Origin: Chloromonas sp. AAM2
Lineage: Eukaryota > Chlorophyta > Chlorophyceae > Chlamydomonadales > Chlamydomonadaceae
DNA: 24,726 bases
Assembly (NCBI GenBank): GCA_004335635.1
Contig: QAXH01003014.1
Span: 1-24,726, forward strand
Direction: 5' to 3'
Shown here piece after piece: positions 9,300-21,075 of the stretch. How positions within the stretch are numbered: the first letter of the stretch is position 1; each line of letters starts with the position of its first letter. The translations under genes were made by a program, and so were the position numbers. The notes under the pieces are model-generated. The model was not told the origin of the DNA and did no database searches. It saw nothing but the letters and a program-made list of their open reading frames with translations.

Positions 9300-12200
9300 T
9301 CAGCTCTTTAGCGCCTTCTTCTTTTCCCTATCTGCTATCCTGTCGGGCTTCTTGTCTGCGCCCATTGAGGCAAACCTGCCCCGCCCATCTTCCCCTGTCA
9401 GGACCTTTTTCTTGACAATTTGTACTACGTCTTCGTCCTCCAGACGATGGCTGGGACCACACCTGAAGCAATTGGCAGCAAAACGAAGCAGAACGATGAG
9501 ACAGATCAACTCAACTTCACAACACCATTCATACCAGTCTATTCTCAGGCGCACCACCCTACAGCCGCTGCCATGCTATTGCGTGCCACTCTGCTGTGCC
9601 ATGCCATACAACCCCTTGTGCTCCCTTGTCCTGTAGTCGTTTTGCCTGCTCGTGTCTGGTCCCGACCAGCACAAGGCCCACACATGGCACACTAAACGCA
9701 CAACACAGCTACACGTTTGGCCCATACTGTGCCTTGCTTCAAAGCCTTGCCATCTGATTGCCTTGCCCTGTGCCCAAAGTGCTGCGCATGTACATTTGGA
9801 CCTATCGTGTCATATGAACTCCACAGGTCAGATCTATGCCAACATGATGCAACGCAGCTTTACGTCTGCCCCGCGTCCTCACTCCCCCACCCCCTCCATT
9901 TCGTCGCTTAACCACCTTTGTGGGTAGTGTTTGCTGCTTGTGCCCCACACGAGCGCGTACTTGAACTCTTTGATCAGCGAGTTGTGAACCTGCAAGGAAG
10001 CCACCAAACATACAACACGTGGAAGCGTGGGTGTGCCACAACTGTTAGCCCAGATTCTGCAGCTGCACAGTTTTACAGAAACGTCAGTTGAGACATGGAG
10101 TCCCTGGAGAACATAGGCTCAGCTCCAGCTTCTTTGCACTAGGTTTACGTTCATGTGGTCGGTCATTTGATCAGGTACGGTTCATGTCCATGAGCAGAGT
10201 GCCTTTTGATGGCACAGCAAATGCGATTGAAAAGTGTCACGTCAGTGAGTTCAGCAGTCTGGGCAGCATCTCCGCACATCCAGATAGAACTCCACCACCA
10301 CCTGCCGTGGTTTCCAGGTTGTAATAGAAATGGTGGTAAACCCACCGTTGAGCAGTCTCCAGGCGGACAGGAACGACTGTCTTGCACCCAACTCTTGTCG
10401 TGGCTTGCCTCACCTGTCTGCACAGCGCCTCAATGGTTGTTCCTCCCCGGTCGGATGTGAGCACCACAGGGTCGGCGAAGTCCGGCCTGGCGCCCACCTT
10501 CTTCGTGAACACGCGCACCTGCACAAACACAAGCGGACAGGCACCACATTCCCACTAACACAGCACTGCGTGCAGCAGGAGAGTGTGGAATCGGCTGGTC
10601 AGTATAGGGTGGGTAAGCGTTGCATGGCACAAGGTACAGGCAACTGTAGATATGCTTTGCTAAGGATGGGGATGTTGGCTGGAGCAGTCATCCATGCTTT
10701 GCTTAGGATGGTGATGTTGGCTGCTGTTGAGCGCCTAGCTGGTTGGTGCTGCGGTACCGTGGGTTGAACCATGGGAAGCTATGTAATGAAAAATGATGAA
10801 CTGTAGATAGTGTGGTTGCGGTTCATCGCACACAGCATGCACAGCTTCAAAGGCACAAGCAGTGTTCGCAATGTAGCACAACAGTTTTGACGACTGTTGC
10901 TGCAAATGAACTAAGACCACACAGACAGATTGCTGCAACTGAACCTAACATGCGCCACTGTCTAAATATTGCAACACTTCAGAGAACACACAACATGCCC
11001 TGCATAGTCGCTGAATCCAACTTCTTCAAGTGCCGATGAGCTCACCAGTGCCATTGCATCCCAAATTCGCTCCAGCAGTCCGTCCAGGTTTAGGTTCAGC
11101 GTGCAGCTGATGGGCACGCTCATGGGCCTGCGCGCGATCTCATCCACCTCCTCCAGACTGCACATGTCGAGCTGAAATGGCAACAGGAAGGTAGGCGCAA
11201 AGGGTTAGGCAAGATATGGCACAAACTTCATGCATCGTGGCGTGGGCAACCCAGTGTGTGGGAGGAGGACCCACATACATGATTGAGTTGACACATAGTG
11301 CAACTTGTTTGGGTTGTGTGTCGATACCAGCAGGTTGTACAAGCGGTCAGGCATGGCAATGCAAAACGAACGCCTATGCAAAGCGCTGAGCCATAAATCA
11401 ACTGCACTTTAAAACATCAATGTGTCAAGCACACCCCGGCTGCAAACCCCACATTCCTGAGGCCATAGGAACTGCTTGAGCTGGCAAGGGAGAGCTCTGA
11501 CAGCTGGCTAGTGCCAACAAAGCCGGTGCATTTCCATCACGCAGTGCACCATGCCTACCGCCAGCTGCACCACGCCTGCAACTGGAGTCGTCCGCCCCAG
11601 CTGCATGCAACAACTGACGCCCGCATCACTAGCACTGGCTACGTGTTTACCACAGCTTATTGACCAAATGCAAGATGCACTCATTTGTTCACATTCGCAT
11701 GCTGAGGGCATCTTACCTTGTTGTACACGTACAGGCACTTGATGTAGCGCCTGTTCCCCTCAATGATGTCGATCAGGTCGTCCACTGTGATGTCCTCCTT
11801 GATAAGCATCTCACAGTTATGGATACGGTACTCCTGCAGGGTGTGAAAGGTGTGGAACACGAGCAGCAGACGGCTGTGTGTGACGGGCCCCCTCCAACCC
11901 ACCACCAACAGGTTATGCCACGTGACAAGTGACCCAACGCGCACTGCCCTGCACGTCCATTAACAACAGCTGTGGCCCAAAACACATGACAAGGTCGTGC
12001 TCAGTTTAGTAGCATGGATAACTGGAAGGGTTGGGAGCTGACAGAGTAGTGATGAGTGCGGTTCTGCACTAGCTTTCAACAGCTTAGAGCCGCCTTGTTG
12101 CTTAATATGCTGAAGTCCTGCAACGGATTACAAACCCAGCGCCTGCACGACCAAACCTGACACCAATTCCCCAGCCTGGCTTTTACCCCACCACTTCCTG

Positions 12201-15011
12201 GCACTTACTTCAACTGCTGTACTACTAGTGTTAGCAAACTCCAAGCACAAACCAAGTACTTCGCAAGGTCTTGATAACTGGCCCTGTCACTACACCTCTC
12301 AGGGTACCACCCGCTGCATGGTGGAGCAGTGGCAACTGTGTTGGTCAGATTCTCTGTCATGCTCTGCTATGTGTCTAGTGCCCATTGAAGCGCTGCGGTT
12401 GGATTCGCTTGCTCTGCAATGCGGGTGTCAGTCGGGGTGTAGACGGCTTGGCTGCCTCCCCATAGAGGAGGGCGGCCAGCCATGCTTCAGTCCCATGCCC
12501 CCGGCGCTGTGCCATGAGGCCACCCATGCCCCCGGGCCCACCTGTAGAATGCGCATGATCATCTTCTCATCCAGGTGTGTGAGAGTCACCACACTGGTGA
12601 TGCCCACGCCCCCTGACTTGCGTGTCTTGAAGTACACATTTGGTGGCGACCTGTTGAGCCTCATGCCCACCGCCTCCAGCTCCCGGGTGAGGATCTCCCG
12701 GTGCGTCCACGGCTTGGTGGCGTCCAGCACCATCAGCAGCACGTCGGCGCTCTTGCACACGGCAATCACCTGCACAGGGAAAGGGATGGACTTGCGCCAA
12801 CAGGCCCAACAGTCACTTGAACACGACAGGCCCAGCAAACATGCACTTGTGCTTCCGATCGTGCCGGTTTGTGGTGACAGGTTTTGCTCTCCGATGGACT
12901 TGCATTCATATCACGGTAATACGTTCTGAACCGTTAAATATGTGATACTCCTTGTACAGAACTGATCAGTCAAAAGGCGCGCAAGGTTCGCAAACTCAGA
13001 AGTTGGCTGTGAATTATGACCACGTTGGCGGCCAATGCTACAGGGGCTCAGCCGCCCATACGTGGAGCCCTTGAGCATACAATGTATGTATCCATCGGTG
13101 GACATATTGACAAACGTAAACCAACTGAGCCAGGGGCTGGCCAGCAAAACAAAAGTGCACACTACCGTTGTTACTGTGAAAGATGACCGGCTAACAAGAT
13201 GATCGGCTAATAAACACGCGCTGTGCACTTGATGATGAGCGTGAAGCCAGGCGTGCCCGGTCGACTGTATTGAACACCACACACTTCAGCAACAGAAAGT
13301 AACTGTCCAAAGTTGATAGTGCAGTAGATAATGGCTCACAGCTCACCTGCCGACCGCGGCCCTTGCCCTCGCTAGCCCCCTCGATGATACCGGGCAGATC
13401 CAGCAGCTGGATCTTTGACTCGTTGTAGTGGATCACCCCGGGGATGCACGTGAGGGTGGTGAACTCATACGCAGCGGCCTCACTCTCGGTGCCCGTCAAC
13501 AGAGTGAGAATGGTGGACTTGCCAACGGAGGGGAAGCCTGCAGCGACATGAGGAAGCAGAACAGGGTATAATTCAATAAGGCAAGAAGATGACATGTTTA
13601 CTACCGGTACAGGTTTACTGCCGGTACAGGTAGCTTCTCAGTCATAGTAGGTTGGACGGGCTGGAGTCCCTCCCCTCGTGTGATCATCATCATGCTAATC
13701 AAGACAGGGTCCGTTGCGTCAAAACGTTAGACAGGCAGGTGGTATGTCTACTATTGTAACAGGGAACAGAGGACTTTGCTGAGGAATTTGGCGGGCAAGA
13801 AGATGACAGATCTGATGTAACCCATGCAAACATCAGGCATGATTACCAGATGCTTGCGCTTACAAGCAACACATGCGCCATGTCAGTACCACCCTCTTAC
13901 AAGCAGCCCTCTAGCAAGTTCCCGGGAGCACACCAAGCCCACTCGTGCCTTGTGTCAGATCTGTCCCGCCTGCTCCCATGCGTGCCCTCTTCGGTGCACC
14001 TACCAATGAGGGCCACGCGTCCATCTCCGTACTTTGTCACCTCAAACCCATCGGCGCCAGCACCACCCTGCATGCACAAGTAAGGCCATCGTTGGTTATG
14101 CACTCAGCAGACAACCTGTGGAGTTTGGTTGCAGATGAATCGCGTGTGGACTGTGCTTTCATGTGGTTTACGTGCTTCGTGTGGGTCTGGTGCATACATG
14201 TCGGTACGCGTACAGTGCAGCTTCAGGTACCCGCCTAGCTGACTGTGGGCACTGAAAGCAAGCTTTTGGTTCCTGTTGAATGTCCTGCTAACAGTTGATG
14301 CACCAAGTGCGCATTGTGCGCCCACTTCGATTTCTTGCCATTTTTTGCAGTTGCTACAAAATGTGCCAGCAATCCTGAAGTCCTGGTATGCGCACAAGCT
14401 GCTTGCGACTAATGATGCGCAGTCATGCCTGTTGAGTTGCACAGCCATGGCCCTTGTGTGTGGCACACCTTGCTGGCAGGCGCTTGAAGCTCCGTCCGCA
14501 GCTTGGCAAGCCTGGCCTTGAGCTGACCTATGTGGTACTCGGTGGCCTGAGGGGAGCATGCACACATGCAGTTCATCAGTAACAGAACACTGCCATGCTT
14601 GACAGAGTGCCTGAGGTTGAGAATAATAGGCTGCCTGAGTGATGAGGCTGCCTGAGTGATAGAGCGTTGTAGACGCCTCAAGGCCTTTGCTACAAACATC
14701 TGACTTCAAAGCTGCTGACGAGATTATCATGAATCAAGCACAGGTCCTGGCGTCTACCAGCAAGTGCAGAGAGACAGCAGGGCTGCAGTGATGATGGCTG
14801 CCGAGCCTGCAGTATATGGAAGGTCTCGTTCTCCAACATCGCATCTATGTCATGTGAACTGAACAACACGTCCATAACAACACGTCCGCTGTGTGTGTTG
14901 CATGTATGGGTGCTCTGCATACGGAGCCGCAGTACCCCATGCACACACCTTGTTCTTCTGAGTTTTGGCCATCTCATCCTCTATATCCTTAATTTTTTCC
15001 AGAATACCCAT
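9300..15011 (-). CDS. DRG2: DRG2: developmentally regulated GTP-binding protein 2 (Obg/DRG GTPase)
   Basis: Ten exons in coding order: 15011-14949, 14546-14469, 14067-14004, 13537-13347, 12769-12542, 11833-11717, 11171-11046, 10518-10414, 9989-9916, 9462-9300. They sum to 1209 nt (402 residues plus TGA), all GT-AG and in frame. The start gives MGILEKI, the usual DRG2 N-terminus, followed by TQKNK and ATEYH across the first junction. GTPase motifs: P-loop GFPSVGKS (69-76), switch YEFTTLTC (92-99), DLPG (115-118), NKLD (246-249, split by an intron between K and L) and SC (269-270). A TGS domain follows at about 290-368, with [11 protein letters not shown] and [14 protein letters not shown]2-type residues (LDATK, ISC...NLD, PQR before the last motif) favour DRG2 over DRG1. 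The family binds GTP in the cytosol with DFRP2-type partners and is linked to translation. A Lys/Arg/Asp-rich tail of 34 residues follows the usual end. Confidence 0.96.
10652..10723. repeat. Two-copy tandem repeat, 42-bp period, in a DRG2 intron
   Basis: About 30 bp beginning ATGCTTTGCTAAGGATGG at 10652 recur at 10694 with only two differences (CTAAGG/CTTAGG and GGGGATG/GGTGATG). They are separated by a 12-bp spacer, in the DRG2 intron between exons 11171-11046 and 10518-10414. Confidence 0.88.
13597..13630. repeat. 17-bp direct repeat, two copies, in a DRG2 intron
   Basis: TTTACTACCGGTACAGG at 13597-13613 is followed directly by TTTACTGCCGGTACAGG at 13614-13630. The copies differ at one base. 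They lie in the DRG2 intron between exons 14067-14004 and 13537-13347. Confidence 0.9.
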
Positions 15012-15361
15012 CTTTCAGCAGAGTATACTCAATAGGGCCTTGCTGCTTTGGATGGAAGGACGGAAGACTGCGGCTGGTCTTAAACGTTTGGAGGGGCCTC
15101 CTTCCCCGATCCTTGCGTTCAGCAACAATCAAAGGCGATGCATGTATAGCTGCACAAGTCCGATGTGTTTTCGCATCTGCCGCAGTGCCCAAGGTTTTCT
15201 TCAGTGTCATCCTTTCGAAACGTCTGTGCAACCAGGGTTTTGACAGATTGTGATGACCTTGCTGTCGCGGCTACAAATTGGCGAGGTTACTCTGGCCTCA
15301 AGCAACTGGCCTGCGATGCCCGCTGTATTGACAGATCAAAAAAATCGCCCCATCTGATAGC
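15012..15361. promoter_or_regulatory. Short divergent promoter region shared by DRG2 and ALG11
   Basis: The two start codons point away from each other with 350 bp between them. Both 5' UTRs and both promoters must therefore fit here, unless either gene has a distant non-coding first exon. No TATA box stands out. A GC-rich inverted repeat, GGAGGGGCCTCC, lies near 15091-15102, and an A-rich run sits about 20 bp before the ALG11 start. The arrangement is seen directly; shared control is inferred. Confidence 0.55.
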
Positions 15362-17779
15362 ATGGAGAGCAGACTGCTGGTCACCACTGTCATGGCAGCC
15401 TTCTTCGCGTTCACAAGCACTGTTCTACTGGTGCTCTCTCTGGTTCTGACAGCTCTGCGATTGCTTCCTAAGCGGCAGCAGGTATGAATGATCAGATCCA
15501 GATGAATTTTCTCATGCAAGACCGTTGACAGACTGTGCAAACCAGATGCATGCGCCTGCCGCTGTGTAGGGCGTGGTGGCATTTTTCCATCCATTTGCCG
15601 ATGGAGGGGGTGGCGGTGAACGAGTTCTATGGTAGGTGACAGCTTGCTGCAGACAGTGGTGACAGGTACGTTGCAACAGCCAGGCATGTTGCTAAACATC
15701 ACCACATTGCGCTTGACTTCGCAGTTTTATACATCATATGTTCAGCAAGTTTGGGCATTCACGCAGTGCATGTCATTTCCATCATGCTGTGTTGCAGGTG
15801 TGCTGTACAAGCTGTGCATGCATCAGCTCCCAACGCCAAGGTATGCGATCTTGTACTCGTCAGCGCGCCTCTCATTACATGTTGCTGCTTCCTTAACGCA
15901 GCAATGCAACTGACAACAGAAGTCTGCCTTGGCATGCGACCCCATACGCTATCATCATGAGCCATCACCAACACAGAGTCGCACACAGTCCTCGCAGGCA
16001 TAGTGTGCTTCACAGGCATCCTGAACTGCTGGCCTGATGTTTGCTTGCTTGCTCAGCATAGGATAGCATGCTGCTTCATTGATGGCCACGGCATGCCTAT
16101 TGTGTGTTCATAGTCATTTCAGCATAGATTGTGCCGCGATTGTTGAACGCAAGCATTGTGTGTACTGTCGGGTGTCTTAAGCAGATCTACGTAATACTTG
16201 TAAAGATTGTAAAAATGATGTAAGTTCCATTTTTTCGTACTTGCAGGTTGTCATCTATGTGAGGGAGGGAGTGGCAGCGGACACGCTGGTTCAAGATGCA
16301 CAGAAACGGTTCAACATCGATCTGACGGCAGCTGCAGGAAAGCTGCAGGTAGGGGTAGGGACTCGTACCACATCATCAGCCCGGCCGCAACAACTGACTG
16401 AGCCAAGTCAGCGCTCCGGATAAGTAGACACCTGCCGTGGCTGTCACATCCCATGAGCTTCCGTTGTCTGACTTTTGATCTACTTGCATTGTAGTTGGAC
16501 GGAACGTGGACCCACTCTCACTGAACATTGCGCTGAGCGCTTGATACCCTGTTATGATTAGGCTTACTCTACTTGTTTAGGCGAGTGTTGTTGGAACGAG
16601 AAGCATAAACCATGCAGGCATGATTTTGCTGATCATGGTGTGCTGCCTGCTGCAGGTTGTGCCCTTGAAGCTGACGGGTCTGTTGCTGCCGGAGCGCTAC
16701 CCGCGCTTGACGCTGGTGTGCCAGGCCATCGGCGCGGCGCGGGTGGGCCACGAAGCGCTGTCACACCTGGTGCCGGAGGTGAGCTGGGGTGGAGGATCAA
16801 GGAGTCTTCAATGCTCAAGCATCGGGTCCTGATTAATGTCAGGCTAAAGCCTGCCCTGGCTGGCTCTCCGTCCAGCACCACTCTCACCCCAGGCCCACTT
16901 CTGACTCAGTTCTAGGATATGTGGTCGGACAGATCCGGATAGGCCTGACCAGCACCGTATCAACCCTGGCACTTTGCTTGAATAATTCTCCTTACAGGTT
17001 TTCATTGACACGACTGGCTGGGCGTTCACTTACCCGCTGGCCCGTCTGGCAGGCTGCAAGGTGGCCTCCTACACGCACTACCCTGCAGTGTCAACGAACA
17101 TGATTCAGCGCGTGGCGGACAGGCAGTCCCAGTACAACAATGATGCATCTATATCAGGTGAGGTGCGCCACAATGAGTCCACAACCTGGTTTGGAGGCCA
17201 CGCTTTCGTTCAGGTCTGATGTGAGGCTCAGTGTTAGTCTCGCAGGGAGTGTGCTGTGGCGCCATGATGTGCTCTTGCAGCTGCCTGCCCACTTGTGTTG
17301 TTTTTCTCACTTTTTTTTTCTTATTGATGGCATGCAAATGTGCAGACTCTTGTAATGCATGCTGCCTGAGGACAGGGCCCACTCCAGCCACCATCAAATA
17401 TGCCGCTACGAGTCCACACAACATTGGACTTGCTGTCTGTGTGTCTCGTCACTACGCCAGTTGTCACTTGCCTGCAGGCAGCTCTCTTCTCTCCACACTC
17501 AAACTGCTCTACTACCGGGCGTTTGCCGTGGTGTACGGACTGGCAGGGGGCTGCGCACATGTAGTCATGGTCAACAGCAGCTGGACGCGCAGACACATAG
17601 GCAGCATGTTTTACTCGAGGGCGCCGCCAAAGCTGGTCTACCCGCCATGTGACACAGAGCAGCTGCAGAAACTTCCATTGGACAGGTGAGCCGTTTAGCG
17701 TGGCATGTCCCGTGCGTGCATGGGTGGGAGTGTGGCTCAGCATAGCTGATTTATTCAACAGCAACTGACATTTATGGAC

Positions 17780-17818
<39 letters not shown>

Positions 17819-20537
17819 TGCTTGGTCACCTCAGGCAGCAAGCAGTGTGCATCCGGAGGGAGAGCGCTGACAGCAGCAGAGCATTGGTGGAGGGTTTGAT
17901 CCAGGCAGCTGCTTGCAGCGGCAGTCGCCCAACCTAACCCCAATGTGTGTTTGCGTTGAAGCGTTGTTGTCTTACACAGAGCCATGGCTTGCTCTTACCT
18001 GGCAAAGTCAGAGCCTGGCTTTGTTGCTGCGTTGCCTTGCAGGCGCCTCAAGCATCTCTTTCTGGTCAGCGTGGCACAATTCCGGCCCGAGAAAAACCAT
18101 AAATTGCAGCTCGAGGCCTTCGCCATGGTCAAGGCAAGAGCAGGTGCGGAGACAGGGGTGGAAAGGAAGAGTGAGGGCAGTGATTGTATGAGTATTGAAG
18201 GCTTGCACACCATGCTTTGTTCTGGAAGTCCAAAAGCCTAGTTAAAAAGTCTGAAGCAGCATTCATCAGGTTGAGGCGCATCCTACTTGATCCTGGACAG
18301 TCCAATGAGGCCTATCGTACAGGCAATGTACAAGGTTTGTCCGCGCACTGCGCACACAGCCAACAACAGCCTCTTCAGCCTAGCTCAGACATGGCGTCTG
18401 CACTTTTGCTCCTGTGCAGGCAACACATCCATTCCAAATTCAGACGTGCTCCACGCGGCACGGTTGAAGGTGGTTGGCAGCTGCCGCAATGCCGACGACC
18501 GGCAGCGATTGGAAGATCTGAAAAAGTACGCCCAGGAGCTGGGCGTCGCAGGCAGTGTGGACTGGTGAGTGTACTTGTGTGACAGCTAGGAGGGGGCAGG
18601 CATCAGGCAGTTCTTTGTGATATGTCAGACACGCCAGGTCCAGGTTGAGTAATTTGCACTCGGTCACAATCAAGCTACAATCACACGAGACTGTCCTGCT
18701 CCTTGCCCCATCAGCATACTTGCACAGGCTCGTGTCAAGCCTGTTGACTAGCTCCTATCACGCCCTTGTTGCTGAACACACCAAGTAAGCCAGACGTTAT
18801 TGCACTGCCTTCACGACTGCCTTCACCCATCAATGATGTGTTGACATGCCTTAAGGCTGCCTGGTGACCGAGGCTGCTTCTCTGGCATGTTTGCCCTTGT
18901 CTTCAGTCTCTCGCATGCACAAACATGCCATCTTTGGTTCCAAGTACTTCCATGCATGCACGTTCACACAACAGAACATGTACTTCCACAAGTACCCTGA
19001 AGTTTCTGTACATGTGTCCAGGTCCGTTGTCGTGTCCTTCAGTGTGATCTACCAAACAGAACAGTTCAAGGAGTTCATCACCATTCATATATGCAGTTTC
19101 CCATTCGTTGCATGTGATCCCTTACACGTGCCTGTTCTGAGGTTACCTCCAGTGCCTGTTCTGAGGTTACCTGCAGTGCCTGTTCTGAGGTTACCTGGGT
19201 GATTTGGGGTATTCGGTTCCTCACATGCATGCAAGTCCATTTGACACTTTATTCATGTCAACACAGTACCAGTACTTTTGTGCTGCTGTGCCCAGGTGTG
19301 TTGACGTGTCCTTCAGTGAGCTCCAGGACCTGCTGGGCGAGGCGGTGGGCGGCCTGCACACCATGCAGGACGAACACTTCGGTATCAGCGTGGTGGAGTA
19401 CATGGCAGCAGGGGCAATACCCATCGCGCACAAATCAGGTGCGTTTGCGGTTGCCGCTGTAGTTGCCAGGAAAGGCAGGCAGGCAGGCGGAAGTGCACGG
19501 ATGCAGTGAATCATTGATTTCTACCATACAAGTGTCTTAAGTGTGTGCTGCACGTGTTGTTGAACGGGTCAGCATGACACGACATTGCCTTTCAGTCTAC
19601 CCAAGACTTTACCTGACCCTACCCAGCAGATGTCTACGAAGTTGACTCGTCCTGTGCAACAAAACATCGGTAACTGAAACGATGTGACCGCTGTCTCCTG
19701 CCGCTGATGATCACGTGAAGTACAACCTCTTTTCTGACAACCAAGCCTCTTCAACCCTGTTGCAGCTGGCCCTGAGGAGGACATTGTGGTGGATGTGGTG
19801 GGAGAGGACGGCGAGCCGCAGCGCACGGGAATCCTGGCAACGACAGCTGCAGAGTACGCAGATGCAATGACACAGGTAGATCGCACAGGCGTGCTGTATC
19901 TGGAAGGGATAAGAAGCATTGCCATGTGCGGTTGCCAGCATGGTGTCATGATTGTTAATTGGGTGGTTGGTGTGGGCTGCTTCCTTATGATCGTATGACA
20001 GGGGGCAGCAGTTTGGGTGTGACAAACAACACGTCATGTTCATCAGATTGTATCCGATGTATGTGGAATTGCCAGCTGATAGCGTTGACAAACTGGGTAG
20101 TGCATCATTCAATGAGAACCTGCTGAGCAGTGATCGATCTTCAGTTGGTGCATCCTGTGTATATGCGGCCTGTCTGCAGTAGCCGTCAATGCCAAGGGGC
20201 AAGCTTGCTGTCTTACAGATAGCATACACCATGACACCCTGCTGTGTGTCGGTGTGCCTAACATGTGTTTGCAGTCACTGCACAACCTGGTTGTCAGGGT
20301 ATCACTTGTCAGAACAGTCAGAATAAGTCAGAATAGTGTTGCTCTGGTTTGTCTGCCCAGGTGTTGGTGATGGATCAGCGGCAGCGGCTGAAGATTGCAG
20401 CAGCAGCCCAGCGGCATGCTGCAGGGTTCAGCGGCGGCAGATTTTCAGCTGCGTTTACACAGGCGATGGCGCCGTTTTTGACACCTACAAGCCCGCCTGG
20501 GACACTGTTGACAACGTCTGCAAGTGCACAGGATTGA
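15362..20537 (+). CDS. ALG11: ALG11: GDP-Man:Man3GlcNAc2-PP-dolichol alpha-1,2-mannosyltransferase
   Basis: Twelve exons: 15362-15481, 15570-15631, 15798-15840, 16247-16348, 16656-16778, 16998-17157, 17478-17685, 18043-18143, 18420-18564, 19296-19438, 19766-19875, 20361-20537. They sum to 1494 nt (497 residues plus stop), all GT-AG and in frame; the usual family length is about 490. Residues 5-35 form one hydrophobic ER membrane anchor. The GT4 fold shows the ALG11 hallmarks [17 protein letters not shown] (45-61), YTHYP near 175, VMVNSSW, VYPPCD, FRPEKNH (286-292) and GSCRN. The EX7E catalytic motif is E381-HFGISVV-E389, followed by MAAG. The enzyme adds the fourth and fifth mannoses, alpha-1,2-linked, to the lipid-linked oligosaccharide on the cytosolic face of the ER. 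It diverges from DRG2, 350 bp away. No broken or missing motif is seen. Confidence 0.96.
17781..17815. repeat. (CT)n microsatellite, 35 bp
   Basis: An uninterrupted TC/CT tract in the ALG11 intron between exons 17478-17685 and 18043-18143. Here it lies on the coding strand as a long pyrimidine run, about 230 bp before the 3' splice site. Confidence 0.97.
19128..19199. repeat. 24-bp tandem repeat, three copies, in ALG11 intron 9
   Basis: Three head-to-tail units of 24 bp (GTGCCTGTTCTGAGGTTACC plus four bases) at 19128-19151, 19152-19175 and 19176-19199. They are identical apart from the last bases. Each unit contains GAGGTTACC, close to a splice donor. They lie about 100 bp before the true exon 10 acceptor at 19295. 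Confidence 0.95.
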
Positions 20538-20960
20538 CAGTGTCTTAGAAATGCTGAAGGCGCCGGAAAACAGGCATTGGACGAATTGGTCTTGGTGGAG
20601 TGGCCAGCGCATTGGTTGTGATGCAGATGCAGTGTGGCATTCCAGAGTCGCCAGTAAAGTGTGCTTCAGTTGTATAGATTTGGAAAAAGGGAGGGGGGGG
20701 GTCACGTTCTAAAGCGACATGCGCTTCTTAATCTAGGAGTCACATATATACATGTATACATGTATGTATTTTCACCAGCAGCTGCTACAACTTTCACCAA
20801 CTCCTCCAAGAACAGCAACACCAACAACTGAAAATTATCCCACAATGACAGCGAGGCGAACACCCATTTGAACGTGTCTACTAAGCATGCCTGGCACCAA
20901 AAGTTCAACATGAACACAAGTCCAACATATTTGAGCCCACAGTCAAAACGACAGTGCTCA
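20538..20960. other. Probable ALG11 3' UTR and flank, no gene seen
   Basis: The ALG11 stop codon ends at 20537. No TGTAA signal is seen near it. A run of nine G lies at about 20692-20700. A near-palindromic TA-rich block (ACATGTATACATGT) lies around 20748-20765. No coding exon is recognisable on either strand. Confidence 0.5.
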
Positions 20961-21075
20961 AATAAAACGCTTCTGGTGTTTACCAAAGGAAAGGAACCGA
21001 ATAAAACGCTTCTGGTGTCTACCAACGGAAAGGAACCAGAAAAACGCCTCTGGTGCTTACCAAAGGAAAGTCCCC
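20961..21075. repeat. 39-bp tandem repeat, three copies, downstream of ALG11
   Basis: Units at 20961-20999, 21000-21038 and 21039-21075 share ACGC(T/C)TCTGGTG followed by ACCAA(A/C)GGAAAG. The first two units begin AATAAA, which resembles a polyadenylation signal but lies more than 420 bp past the ALG11 stop. On the minus strand the array gives a repetitive 140-codon open frame that looks spurious. Confidence 0.93.

Noticed and set aside
12228..12929. 233-codon plus-strand ORF
   Set aside because: It is antisense to DRG2 exon 12769-12542, whose minus-strand frame matches the GTPase family; the ORF itself resembles nothing known.
14104..14730. 208-codon minus-strand ORF
   Set aside because: It runs through DRG2 exon 14546-14469 in another frame and through both flanking introns. 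The spliced frame gives the conserved ATEYH...KARLAKLR sequence instead.
14989..15231. Upstream ORF that might extend DRG2 at its N-terminus
   Set aside because: It is in a different frame; MGILEKI at 15011 is the standard DRG2 start.
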